Source of the DNA: Nostoc parmelioides FACHB-3921
GTDB lineage: Bacteria > Cyanobacteriota > Cyanobacteriia > Cyanobacteriales > Nostocaceae
DNA: 64,000 nt
Assembly (NCBI RefSeq): GCF_014696625.1
Contig: NZ_JACJQL010000026.1
Location: 31,697 to 95,696 of the forward strand
Reading direction: 5' to 3'
This document shows, piece by piece, positions 41,830-50,638 of the stretch. Numbering within the stretch: the stretch's first letter is position 1; every line of letters begins with the position of its first letter. Below the pieces are notes generated by a model. That model did not search any database. It saw only the letters and a list, made by a program, of their open reading frames with translations, and was not told where the DNA came from. The translations under genes were made by a program, and so were the position numbers.

Positions 41830-43206
41830 TTAAATCAATCCTTCCATAGCTTGTTGTAGATTATTTGTCAAATCAGCAACAGCTTGTCTTGCACCTAAAC
41901 GATTCTCTTTATACTTGGGATACAATTCCGATACAGATAGCGGTTCACCAATAGTAATCTTGATTTTTTGCTTGCCTAACTTGGGACGATTAAAAGATTT
42001 CGTACCTTGGATTTTTGCTAACATCTGCCAAACAATTAATACTGTTTCCGCAAACCTTTCTACTGTTGGTTTTTCGCGGATATAATTACCGGAAACAGCC
42101 ACAAAACTTTCAACTAATCTCATGTGCCACATTCTTGCATTGGCTTCTTCTGCAACTCTATCGCCTAATGCCCGTTCAACGGCAGATAATCCTTTAAGAT
42201 CCTTGTAATCTTCCCTAAATATATAATTCCATCCCGCTTGTTCCACCCGACGACAACGATCGCTTAATTGTCCCTTTGGTTGTAAATTAAAATACTGCTC
42301 GGCTATTTCTAGTGCAGCGTTTAACAAGGCTTGTAAGCGTAATTTCAAGGCTTCATTACGATTATCGCTCACTCCTTCCGTCACTGGAGATAACTTGAGA
42401 TGATAAAACCGCGTGTAAAACTGTTCCATTAAAGACAATAAATGTTCCGCCAAAGTCAACAGACGCGGGTAAAGTGACTCTAAATCAGGAACTTGGGTTT
42501 TAGTGCTTGTATCTACAGGTAAACCGCTAGCCATAGCCAAATCATCTAAAAGCTGGGCGATCGCTTGCCAAGGTGCATCAACGTAACTATATTTAATCCC
42601 AACTGGTACAATTAAAACCTGCTCGGTACGTCCGGCTTTGTGCAAATCTTCAGCACACCAAAAACCCATTTGGGCAATACCTGGTTCTAATGGGCTGATC
42701 ATCTCCGATAAACCATTAGTAGCACCTTCTGGAGCAGCAGCCATCGGAAATTTGCCATTGGCGAACAAATCCCGCGCCGAACGTAACCCCGTCCAGTCAG
42801 CCTTACCTCTTTGTATGGGAGTCCCACCCAATTGAGATGCAAGCCAACCAACATAGTCCCCAGCCCAGAGAGGAATGCCGCGATCGTAGATAAAATGAGC
42901 ATGAATGGGAGACTGTAGTGCTACACCCTGCTGTCGTGCTACCCTTGGCACGAGTTGAGAAAGCAAATAAACCAAAGAAAATGGATCTTCCGTTTGTGGA
43001 TGGCGAAACGCCAATAAAAAGCGAATTTTCCCCCCTTGAAACTCGCGGTAGAGATTTGCTAAAACCTCAGCATTGTCTGCTTCAATTTGGTTAATGGCTG
43101 TTTGAGAACGAATCCAAGTTGGTAGGAACAGGTGAACAAATCGCAGAAGTAAGGGATTAAAGGCTGGGGGGATAAATTCTAGAGGTGGTTGTGCTTGGTA
43201 AATCAT
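41830..43206 (-). CDS. 1-acylglycerol-3-phosphate acyltransferase-like protein
   Basis: A 458-residue protein of the PlsC-type acyltransferase superfamily. Recognisable parts are FIYDRGIPLWAGDYVGWLAS, GGTPIQRGKADWTGLRSAR (substrate loop) and FPMAAAPEGATNGLSE, which stands for the EGTRS block. The first HX4D motif is not seen in standard spacing (HAHFIYD), so activity is uncertain. The C-terminal ~200 residues are extra helical sequence found in cyanobacterial homologues. It probably acts at a membrane in phospholipid synthesis. It converges with the Uma2 gene (31 bases). Confidence 0.78.
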   Translation of the reverse strand: MIYQAQPPLEFIPPAFNPLLLRFVHLFLPTWIRSQTAINQIEADNAEVLANLYREFQGGKIRFLLAFRHPQTEDPFSLVYLLSQLVPRVARQQGVALQSPIHAHFIYDRGIPLWAGDYVGWLASQLGGTPIQRGKADWTGLRSARDLFANGKFPMAAAPEGATNGLSEMISPLEPGIAQMGFWCAEDLHKAGRTEQVLIVPVGIKYSYVDAPWQAIAQLLDDLAMASGLPVDTSTKTQVPDLESLYPRLLTLAEHLLSLMEQFYTRFYHLKLSPVTEGVSDNRNEALKLRLQALLNAALEIAEQYFNLQPKGQLSDRCRRVEQAGWNYIFREDYKDLKGLSAVERALGDRVAEEANARMWHMRLVESFVAVSGNYIREKPTVERFAETVLIVWQMLAKIQGTKSFNRPKLGKQKIKITIGEPLSVSELYPKYKENRLGARQAVADLTNNLQQAMEGLI

Positions 43207-43262
43207 GGAGATTGGGGATTGGGGACTGGAGACTGGGGATTGGGGATTGGGGATTGGGATTG
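43207..43262. repeat. STRR heptamer array (GGGGATT units)
   Basis: Tandem GGGGATT/GGGGACT heptamers just upstream of the acyltransferase gene; followed by ACCCCTA-type runs to about 43315, like those inside the MITE-like elements. Confidence 0.8.
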
Positions 43263-43420
43263 AATCTAAAATTCTTACCCTTACACCCCTACACCCCCAT
43301 ACCCCTACACCCTTATTAGGAATAACCTATATTTTGTAATTCATAGTTCATGTTCGATATTTCGTAATTGAGTTGATACAGAAATTAGTGATTTTGCAAT
43401 TAGGAGTCAAGGAATAAACG

Positions 43421-45235
43421 ATGCGACTGTCACAAATGTTATTCGTTACACTGCGGGATGATCCGGCTGATGCGGAGATTCCTAGCCATAAATTGTTACT
43501 ACGTGCAGGGTATATTCGTCGCATCGGTAGCGGTATTTATGCGTATCTCCCCCTGATGTGGCGGGTACTGCAAAAGGTTTCTCAAATTGTGCGGGAGGAA
43601 ATGAACGCTACAGGCGCACAAGAATGTCTGTTACCCCAGTTACAGCCGTCGGAGTTGTGGAAGGAGTCGGGACGCTGGGATACTTACACCAAAGCTGAGG
43701 GAATTATGTTTTCCCTGATTGACCGCCGTGAGCAACAATTAGGGTTAGGGCCGACTCACGAGGAAGTAATTACAGCGATCGCTCGTGATATGATTCGCTC
43801 TTACCGTCAGCTACCCATACACCTATATCAATTGCAAACCAAGTTCCGTGATGAAATTCGCCCCCGGTTTGGGTTGATGCGCGGACGGGAATTTATCATG
43901 AAAGACGGCTATTCTTTCCACGTCGATGAAGACAGCCTGAAAAAAACCTACCAAGATATGTACCAAGCCTACAGCAATATGCTACGGCGCGCTGGTTTAG
44001 CATTTCGTCCTGTAGAAGCCGATTCCGGTGCAATTGGTGGTTCTGGTTCTACAGAATTCATGGTGTTGGCGGAAGCTGGGGAAGACGAAGTTCTCTACAC
44101 CGATGATGGAAAATATGCGGCTAACGTAGAAAAAGCTGTTTCTCTACCTGCGGATGCAGAACCGTCACAGTTTACAACTTTTGAAAAGCGAGAAACACCA
44201 GGAACAGAAACTATTGAGAAAGTTACTCAATTTCTCAAAGCTTCTCCCACCCAGATAGTGAAAAATGTTCTCTACCAAACCGTTTATGACAATGGTGTAA
44301 CGGTTTTGGTACTGGTAATTATTCGTGGTGATCAAGAAGTTAATGAAGTTAAATTACAGAACGAATTGACAAAATTAGCTTCCAATTACGGTGCAAAGGC
44401 AATTATTAGCCTCGCTGTTCCCAGTGCAGAAAACCAACAAACATGGACAGCAAAATCTTTACCTTTAGGCTACATTGCACCGGATATTGCTGATGAGTAT
44501 ATTGCTGCAAATAAACAAATTCATCCTAAATTTGTCCGGTTCGTTGATAAAACAGTCGTTGATTTAAAAAACTTCATCACTGGTGCAAATGAAGCTGGCT
44601 ATCACGTTGTAGGTGCGAATTGGGGCGAACAATTTCCCCTACCAGAAATTGTTGTAGATGTGCGAAAAGCCAGACCAGGCGATCGCGCTATTCACGACTC
44701 CACCCAAATCTTAAAAAGTGCTAGAGGAATAGAAGTTGGTCATATCTTCCAATTAGGGACTAAATATTCCCAAGCTTTAGGCGCAACTTATACTAATGAA
44801 CAAGGTGAAGAAAAACCACTGGTTATGGGTTGCTACGGTGTGGGTGTATCGAGGTTAGCCCAATCAGCCGTGGAGCAATCTTATGATAAAGATGGCATTA
44901 TCTGGCCAGTGGCGATCGCTCCTTATCATGCAATTGTGACAATTCCTAACATTAACGATGCTCAACAGGTAGAAATTGCGGAAAAGCTTTACACTGAACT
45001 GAATCGATCAGGGGTAGAAACTTTATTAGATGACCGTAATGAAAGAGCCGGAGTCAAATTCAAAGATGCTGATCTCATCGGTATTCCTTACAGAATTGTT
45101 ACCGGACGAGCAATTACTAACGGTAAAGTTGAAATTGTAGAAAGGGCAACTCGCCAATCTCAAGAAATCCCCATTGATGAAGTTATTACCACACTCCAGC
45201 AGTGGATTAAAGCCGCGATAGAGCAGAAAAATTAA
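43421..45235 (+). CDS. proS: Prolyl-tRNA synthetase
   Basis: A 604-residue class II synthetase of the bacterial type. Motif 1 is in the SQMLFVTLRDDPADAEIPSH start and GIYAYLPLMWRVLQK; motif 2 FRDEIRPRFGLMRGREFIMK; motif 3 GCYGVGVSRLAQSAVEQS. The insertion (editing, INS) domain spans ~235-385 and the anticodon-binding domain ~495-600. It charges tRNA-Pro and can hydrolyse Ala-tRNA-Pro through the insertion domain. ATG 43421 is preceded by CAAGGAATAAACG. Confidence 0.98.
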   Translation: MRLSQMLFVTLRDDPADAEIPSHKLLLRAGYIRRIGSGIYAYLPLMWRVLQKVSQIVREEMNATGAQECLLPQLQPSELWKESGRWDTYTKAEGIMFSLIDRREQQLGLGPTHEEVITAIARDMIRSYRQLPIHLYQLQTKFRDEIRPRFGLMRGREFIMKDGYSFHVDEDSLKKTYQDMYQAYSNMLRRAGLAFRPVEADSGAIGGSGSTEFMVLAEAGEDEVLYTDDGKYAANVEKAVSLPADAEPSQFTTFEKRETPGTETIEKVTQFLKASPTQIVKNVLYQTVYDNGVTVLVLVIIRGDQEVNEVKLQNELTKLASNYGAKAIISLAVPSAENQQTWTAKSLPLGYIAPDIADEYIAANKQIHPKFVRFVDKTVVDLKNFITGANEAGYHVVGANWGEQFPLPEIVVDVRKARPGDRAIHDSTQILKSARGIEVGHIFQLGTKYSQALGATYTNEQGEEKPLVMGCYGVGVSRLAQSAVEQSYDKDGIIWPVAIAPYHAIVTIPNINDAQQVEIAEKLYTELNRSGVETLLDDRNERAGVKFKDADLIGIPYRIVTGRAITNGKVEIVERATRQSQEIPIDEVITTLQQWIKAAIEQKN

Positions 45236-45839
45236 ATTACGAGGAATGCAGAGTAATAAATACTCGCATTTCCTCTGTATCCCTCATTTAATTGTAGAAA
45301 ACTTGAAGAAATCATAACATTTCCAGATTTACATAATTTGATAGGTGACGAATTCCCAACACCAATTCTAAAATAAATAATAAATAAGAATTTAGAATCC
45401 AGAATTTACGAAGGCAGGTTAATTCCTATCACCTAATTCTAGACAATAAATATATAATTTAGTGAAGGTGTGAAACCATATATATTGATCCATCAATCAT
45501 TACAGAAGTCATATTTCAGAATGACTTTTGAAGTCTCAACTGAGAAAGTGCAGCACTTGAATCTACAGAGTTATCTTTCAAGTTTTTGGAAACTCTCCAT
45601 TTGTCAGCATCGTCCTTAAGCAGGCTGCTCTTCACAACAAGACTACCTTTAGGAATTACCCATGAGAAGCAAAACCTATGGTTTGGGTAAAGGGTATAGG
45701 AATTTAGGGGTACAGGGGTATAGGGGTGTAGGTTTCAAAACCCTTACACCCTTACACCCCTATACCCTTACACCCTCAACTCCAAAAAATCATCTCTGTG
45801 TAAGTCCTGTTTCAGCCCCCAGTCAGGAAGGTTTTAAAT
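45236..45839. other. Intergenic region with MITE-like element 2
   Basis: About 600 bases. It starts with a hairpin (GAGTA/TACTC near 45252-45274, flanked by GAGGAATGC and GCATTTCCTC) that may end proS, then is AT-rich, and holds the element at 45652-45807. No gene was recognised. Confidence 0.5.
45652..45807. mobile_element. MITE-like element 2
   Basis: Ends GGAATTACCCA (45652-45662) and TGTGTAAGTCC (45797-45807) are inverted at 9 of 11 positions. The interior has GGGGTATAGG and CCCCTATACCC arms that can pair, plus GGTTTCAAA as in element 1. No ORF of meaning. Its right end lies 33 bases ahead of the GerMN gene start. Confidence 0.45.
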
Positions 45840-46454
45840 ATGAATAACCAACAAGGATCTAACCGTATATCTTCAGGTGTAATTGCAGCAGTCTCAGCAG
45901 CAGTTGTAACGGTCGCTGGCGGTGTGGCTTGGATAACTGCCAACTCCAATAATAATCCCACACCATCAAACCCTTCTCAAGGTATTGAGCAACCAGGACA
46001 GCCAACGACCAAACAACCAGGTAACGAGCAAAGTCCTAGTGTCTATTGGCTCAAACCAAAAGGCGATAGCGTAGATTTAGTTCCCCAAAGAGTGAGAGTA
46101 GCTGCTGCACAGCCAAATCAAGTTTTAGAGAAAGCTTTCCAAAATTTATTAGCAGGGCCGACAGAAGGAACAGATTCCACCACTATCCCCAAAGGTACTA
46201 AGTTATTAGGACTAAAAGTAGAAAATAACGATGAAGTACACGTTAACCTATCTGAAGATTTCACCAGTGGCGGCGGTAGTACTTCAATGATGGGTCGGGT
46301 TGGTCAAGTAGTCTATACTGCCACAAGTTTAAACCCCAATGCCAAAGTGTACATTGAGGTAAATGGTAAACCATTGGAAGTTTTAGGCGGTGAAGGGGTG
46401 GTCTTAGATCAGCCCCTAACCCGCGACAGCTTTAAGAAAGATTATCCTCTTTAG
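45840..46454 (+). CDS. GerMN-domain protein
   Basis: A 204-residue protein with an N-terminal membrane/signal helix (VIAAVSAAVVTVAGGVAWIT) and an Asn/Pro/Gln-rich linker. The C-terminal ~130 residues are a GerMN (spore germination GerM) domain: LEKAFQNLLAGPTEGTDSTT, GTKLLGLKVENNDEVHVNLS, then VYTATSLNPNAKVYIEVNGK. Cyanobacteria make no endospores; GerMN proteins are thought to act at the cell wall. ATG 45840, with GGAAGG upstream (45828-45833). Confidence 0.82.
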   Translation: MNNQQGSNRISSGVIAAVSAAVVTVAGGVAWITANSNNNPTPSNPSQGIEQPGQPTTKQPGNEQSPSVYWLKPKGDSVDLVPQRVRVAAAQPNQVLEKAFQNLLAGPTEGTDSTTIPKGTKLLGLKVENNDEVHVNLSEDFTSGGGSTSMMGRVGQVVYTATSLNPNAKVYIEVNGKPLEVLGGEGVVLDQPLTRDSFKKDYPL

Positions 46455-46455
46455 C

Positions 46456-46487
46456 CAACAGTCAACAGTCAACAGTCAACAGTCAAC
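46456..46487. repeat. STRR heptamer array (CAACAGT units)
   Basis: Four and a half head-to-tail CAACAGT units between the convergent GerMN and ArsR genes. Confidence 0.9.
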
Positions 46488-46510
46488 AAATTCAGACTCA
46501 TGACTAATGA

Positions 46511-46855
46511 CTAATTTTTATTTAGCACCCTAAAATTACGGGCTTGCTGTTCTAACCTTGTAGCAAGGCGATCGCAAACCCGATTACATAACTCAAAAAT
46601 CATTTCGTCTTCCACCCGGTAGTAAGCACTAGTTCCTTCACTACGACGGCTCAGGATTCCGGCTTGCCACATTACTTTTAGGTGTTTAGACACATTGGCT
46701 TGGGAAGTCTGGGTTGCGTCTACCAATTCCTGTACACACTTTTCTTCATCCCGTAGTAAATGCAACAGCCGCAGACGCATCGGCTCACTTAACAGGCTGA
46801 AGTATTCGGCTACTTGTTGCACCACTTCTTGAGATACAGGCAACGCTTGTTTCAT
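46511..46855 (-). CDS. ArsR/SmtB-family repressor
   Basis: A 114-residue winged-helix repressor. The DNA-reading helix is SQANVSKHLKVMWQAGILSR and the wing is RRSEGTSAYYRVED. The alpha-3 region reads EEKCVQELV with one Cys where ArsR/SmtB metal sites have CVCDL, and another pair lies at LCNRVC. This could be a thiol- or metal-responsive site, but the full metal-binding set is not seen. Target unknown; the neighbours do not reveal it. It lies downstream of accB, same strand, 205 bases away. Confidence 0.85.
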   Translation of the reverse strand: MKQALPVSQEVVQQVAEYFSLLSEPMRLRLLHLLRDEEKCVQELVDATQTSQANVSKHLKVMWQAGILSRRSEGTSAYYRVEDEMIFELCNRVCDRLATRLEQQARNFRVLNKN

Positions 46856-47059
46856 CAGGATAGATCCGCAGGACTGACAACTTTACCAATGACTCACTGC
46901 TAGTAATTTAAGTTGCTAGCCATCAATTTCATGGCTGGTAATGGGTAATGGGTAATGAGTAAAATTTTTCTCAATTACCAATTAGCAATCACCAGTTACC
47001 AATTACCAAACATAACTAGCAACTTGAGTTAGTAATGACTCACCTATATACATTAATAC

Positions 47060-47608
47060 TTAATCTGGTTTAATTCTCATCAAAGGTTGATTATATTCCA
47101 CAGGTTCGCCATTTTGGACAAGAATTTCGATCACTTGCCCAGAAACATCAGCCTCAATTTCATTCATCAGCTTCATTGCTTCGATGATGCAGACGGTTTG
47201 ACCTTGACGGATGCGATCGCCTACTTCCACAAATACCGCTTCACCAGGTGCAGGAGCGCGGTAAAATGTTCCCACCATTGGGGAAGGCACTTCTGCTAAT
47301 TTTTGGTCAATGATTTTTGCTCCTGGCTGTGAGCCGGAACTCGTGACCGCATGATCGGCTACACGGCTTGTTCCCACCTCTGGAGATGGGGTCGGGGCTG
47401 GATGGGCGACAATCGGTACAGCCGGTGGCAATCCCGAACCTACCACACCACTCAAAGGCGCTGTCACAACCGGCACAATACTATTATTCACACCAACAGC
47501 TTTACGTACTGTTAGTTCAAAGTCGTCACTTTTGAGCGTTACTTCCGCAATATCTGTTTGTGCAATAGTTGTCAGCAGTTGACGGATTTCATTAAAGTCC
47601 AATGGCAC
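47060..47608 (-). CDS. accB: Biotin carboxyl carrier protein of acetyl-CoA carboxylase
   Basis: A 182-residue BCCP. The N-terminal part PLDFNEIRQLLTTIAQTDIA is conserved in cyanobacteria; a Pro/Ala linker follows, and the C-terminal biotinyl domain carries the biotinylated Lys in EAMKLMNEI. It shuttles carboxylated biotin between AccC and AccAD in fatty-acid synthesis. I chose a GTG at 47608, with GAGG upstream; upstream in-frame starts (to 47665) add nonconserved residues. It follows efp by 192 bases, the efp-accB pairing of many bacteria. Confidence 0.95.
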   Translation of the reverse strand: MPLDFNEIRQLLTTIAQTDIAEVTLKSDDFELTVRKAVGVNNSIVPVVTAPLSGVVGSGLPPAVPIVAHPAPTPSPEVGTSRVADHAVTSSGSQPGAKIIDQKLAEVPSPMVGTFYRAPAPGEAVFVEVGDRIRQGQTVCIIEAMKLMNEIEADVSGQVIEILVQNGEPVEYNQPLMRIKPD

Positions 47609-47800
47609 AGTTTTTATTACCTCGACCAGTCCGTAAATAAAGAATTTTTCATACCAACTCCGCAAAATTCGTTTACCATTAAGACTCAGAAAGCTTAAGG
47701 GAATCCAGTTTTTTGAATTTTGAATTGGCCTAAGTGTGGCAGGGATTTAATCCCTGAAATAGGGATTGAAATCGGGATTTGTTCTCGGATGAGATAAAAT

Positions 47801-48358
47801 CTATTCCCTGCCTAAATATTTATCGTCGCGGGTATCAATTTTGATACGTTCTCCTTGAGAGATAAACAAAGGAACCATCACAGTTGCACCAGTTTCGACA
47901 ATTGCTGGTTTCGTGCCACCTGTAGCCGTGTCACCCTTAACACCTGGATCAGTTTGTATAACTTCCAAGACTACAGAGTTAGCCAGTTCCACCTCTAGCA
48001 CTTGCTCGCCCCAACGAATGACGTTCACTTCCATACCTTCTTTGAGGTATTTGACGCGATCGCCAATTTGTGCAGCGCTGAGTCGTCCTTCTTCATAGCT
48101 TTCCATATCCATAAAGACGAACTCATCGCCCTCTTTATAGGTATGCTGCATTGTAATTTTTTCTAAAGTAGCTTGTGGAACAGTTTCCCCAGCCCGGAAG
48201 GTTTTTTCTAAAACCTTGCCGCTTTGGACGTTCTTCAGAGTTGTCCGGACAAAGGCAGAACCCTTACCTGGCTTAACGTGAAGGAAATCTATCACTCGCC
48301 ATACAGACCCATCTAAGACAATGGATACACCAGGTCGAAAATCGTTACTAGAAATCAT
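47801..48358 (-). CDS. efp: Elongation factor P
   Basis: A 185-residue EF-P, the exact family size. The conserved loop is HVKPGKGSAFVRTTLKN with the modifiable Lys at about 32, and the C-terminal S1-like domain has EVIQTDPGVKGDTATGGTKP. It rescues ribosomes stalled at polyproline. I chose ATG 48358 (MISSNDFRPG); the frame is open to 48406 but the extra residues are not family sequence. It is upstream of accB. Confidence 0.97.
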   Translation of the reverse strand: MISSNDFRPGVSIVLDGSVWRVIDFLHVKPGKGSAFVRTTLKNVQSGKVLEKTFRAGETVPQATLEKITMQHTYKEGDEFVFMDMESYEEGRLSAAQIGDRVKYLKEGMEVNVIRWGEQVLEVELANSVVLEVIQTDPGVKGDTATGGTKPAIVETGATVMVPLFISQGERIKIDTRDDKYLGRE

Positions 48359-48444
48359 GAAGCTTTCAAGTGTTGGAAGACAATCGGCATTTATTGTACC
48401 CTTCAAGGGTCTTAATTAGGTAATTAGTCAGTAGTTAGTTGTGA

Positions 48445-48507
48445 GCCAGTGCGGTCTTGGGGTTTCCCCCATGTTGGCGTAAGCCTTCCCGTAAGGGTGC
48501 AACTGGC
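48445..48507. repeat. Dispersed GCCAGT...ACTGGC palindrome
   Basis: GCCAGT (48445-48450) and ACTGGC (48502-48507) bracket a region with internal short pairs (GGGGTTTCCCCC and TTCCCGTAAGGG). It matches the type seen at 2014-2054. It lies between divergent efp and the cyclophilin gene. Confidence 0.55.
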
Positions 48508-48629
48508 GAACCCAAAGGGTTAGTTGTCATTAGTCCCCAATCCCCAAATACTACTCATGACTCGTACTGTGGGAAGATGATTGATGGGTTACGTCTAGTC
48601 AACAATTTGATGCTGCATTGAGCTATTCC

Positions 48630-49736
48630 ATGTTGAATTTATTAAAATCCTGGCTGAAGAACAGCCTCATGGCAATACTGTTAGTAACAATATTTTTAGG
48701 CATAAATACAGCTGGCTGGACTCCTTCCAGTAACGCCGCCTTGCCATCTGGAAATGCGATTACTGACGGTAGAGCTTTATTGCGGTATGCACTCCCAATA
48801 AATAATAAGCCGGTACGCGAACTGCAAGCCAGTTTAGAAGATATTTCTGCCCAACTGCGTGCAAATCGTCGATGGGGTGCTGTCTCTAAAGACCTGAGTA
48901 AAGCATCCCGCATTCTTGATAAACCTTCACAAATCCTAACAAGCGTTCCGGAAGAACGCCAAACTCAAGCTGAAACTTGGATTAATGAATTAAAAACTGG
49001 TGTAGCAAAAGTTCAAGAAATTGCACAATCCAAAGATAAAGAACAAGTTCTACAAGAAAGAGCTAAATTACTTAATTTAGTCTCCCTTATAGAAGAATCA
49101 ATGGTGAAGGAATTTCCTTTTGAAGTTCCAGAAGAGTATAGTAACCTACCTCAACTTAAAGGACGTGCCACCATAGCAATTAAAACCAATAAAGGTGATT
49201 TAACTGTTGTGGTTGATGGTTATAGCGCCCCTGTAACGGCGGGAAACTTTGTAGATTTAGTACAACGGGGTTTTTATGATGGGTTAGAATTTACCCGTTC
49301 CGAAGAATCTTACGTTCTACAAACCGGAGATCCCCCAGGCAAAGAACAGGGTTTTATTGATCCCAAAACAGGCAAATATCGGGCTATCCCTTTAGAAATT
49401 CTGGTAGAAGGTGATAAAAAACCAACCTACGGGATCACCTTAGAAGACGCTGGACGCTATCTAGATATGCCAGTATTACCCTTTTCTTCCTTTGGTGCAT
49501 TAGCAATGGCTCGTCCTGAAACCGAAGCCGATGGTGCGTCTTCTCAAGTCTTCTTCTTCTTATTTGAACCAGAACTCACCCCAGCCGGACGTAACCTCTT
49601 AGATGGTCGTTACTCAGTTTTTGGCTATCTCATTGAAGGGAAAGACATTTTAGATACACTAAAAGCCGGTGACAAAATCGAATCAGCCACCGTTGTTCAG
49701 GGACTAGAAAATTTAGTACAACCCCAATCAGCCTAA
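48630..49736 (+). CDS. Thylakoid-type cyclophilin (peptidyl-prolyl isomerase, TLP40-like)
   Basis: A 368-residue protein with a signal peptide (SWLKNSLMAILLVTIFLGIN; cleavage near SNAALP). Residues ~55-190 are helical (phosphatase-regulator-like part in plant TLP40), and the C-terminal half is a cyclophilin with the catalytic Arg in LEFTRSEESYVLQTGDPPG. Plant TLP40/TLP38 act in the thylakoid lumen on photosystem II repair; here lumenal or periplasmic localisation is inferred. I chose ATG 48630. It is followed by a small inverted-repeat element. Confidence 0.9.
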   Translation: MLNLLKSWLKNSLMAILLVTIFLGINTAGWTPSSNAALPSGNAITDGRALLRYALPINNKPVRELQASLEDISAQLRANRRWGAVSKDLSKASRILDKPSQILTSVPEERQTQAETWINELKTGVAKVQEIAQSKDKEQVLQERAKLLNLVSLIEESMVKEFPFEVPEEYSNLPQLKGRATIAIKTNKGDLTVVVDGYSAPVTAGNFVDLVQRGFYDGLEFTRSEESYVLQTGDPPGKEQGFIDPKTGKYRAIPLEILVEGDKKPTYGITLEDAGRYLDMPVLPFSSFGALAMARPETEADGASSQVFFFLFEPELTPAGRNLLDGRYSVFGYLIEGKDILDTLKAGDKIESATVVQGLENLVQPQSA

Positions 49737-49754
49737 GTATATTTCTGAGTTCTA

Positions 49755-49857
49755 ATACCAATTTGAAAAAAGAATGGGACAAATCAACCATCTGTAGAGA
49801 CGCGATAAATCGCGTCTTCACCCAATGATGTGTTGCGATCATTAATTGAATTGGTAT
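49755..49857. mobile_element. Small inverted-repeat element (ATACCAATT ends)
   Basis: TACCAATTT near 49756-49764 and AATTGGTA near 49849-49856 are inverted ends; the interior has AGACGCGAT-AA-ATCGCGTCT, a perfect 9-base palindrome. No ORF. The TAATACCAAT end also occurs ahead of the heptamers at 23631. Confidence 0.55.
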
Positions 49858-49932
49858 AAGTTATGAGTGAGAAGGCAATCAACAATACTCAGTTGTTACT
49901 TGTCTTTCTCTCTCATCTCCCCTTTCTTCTTG

Positions 49933-50505
49933 CTAACCAAGATTTCCCGCAACCAATACCTGCTCAACAGAAATCTCTATTTCCCTAAAAGTCCGTGATA
50001 AAATTTTCTCGTCGCCTGTAAACACCGTCTCTTCGTAAAGTCCTTCTTCCAGCAGTAGCACAGAAATTTTTTTCTCTAACGGGTCTACAATCCAATATTC
50101 CAACACTTCAGCCGCCGCATATTCAGAACGCTTATAGCGATAGTCTCGTTTTACCGAATCTGGACTGACTACTTCGACAATCAGTAATGGCGATGACTCA
50201 AATACAGCTGACAAATTGAGCAATTCTTTGGCCTGTGCCTGCGTCACCACAGACAAATCAGTTAACCTAGATTTATTCCGCCCCGTTCTCACTCCAGTTT
50301 CCCGAAAACATAACCAAGGTAAACTCAAACGGCGAATTTCTGCTTTGAATAGAGTATCTAAAAAATCAACAATCAAGAAATGTTCAATCGTTGGGGGGTT
50401 CATTAATTCCAGCCTGCCATCCACCAGTTCATAGTGAAAACCACTGCCATCATCATAAATTAAGTACTCTTCAAAAGTAAGATTTGTGACTGGTGTAGCT
50501 ACCAT
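49933..50505 (-). CDS. Uma2-family (DUF820) PD-(D/E)XK nuclease-fold protein
   Basis: A 190-residue Uma2 protein: TFEEYLIYDDGSGFHYELVD, GRLELMNPPT, and the core LLIVEVVSPDSVKRDYRYKR with YWIVDPLEKKISVL. The motif layout is the same as the protein at 41223, but the two are clearly different sequences. Role unknown. Confidence 0.9.
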   Translation of the reverse strand: MVATPVTNLTFEEYLIYDDGSGFHYELVDGRLELMNPPTIEHFLIVDFLDTLFKAEIRRLSLPWLCFRETGVRTGRNKSRLTDLSVVTQAQAKELLNLSAVFESSPLLIVEVVSPDSVKRDYRYKRSEYAAAEVLEYWIVDPLEKKISVLLLEEGLYEETVFTGDEKILSRTFREIEISVEQVLVAGNLG

Positions 50506-50596
50506 CCCAACAGACCCCTAGACGATACCATTCGATACTATTATCGTAACTTGAGAGAGTGGGGAACAAGGAAGGAGAAGAGCAGGGAAAAACTAA

Positions 50597-50638
50597 TGAC
50601 AACTGACAACTGACCAATGACCAATGACCAATGACCAA
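50597..50638. repeat. STRR heptamers overlapping the thiL start codon
   Basis: Two TGACAAC then four TGACCAA heptamers end at 50638. The ATG of thiL (50631) lies in the junction of the last two units. Confidence 0.85.
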
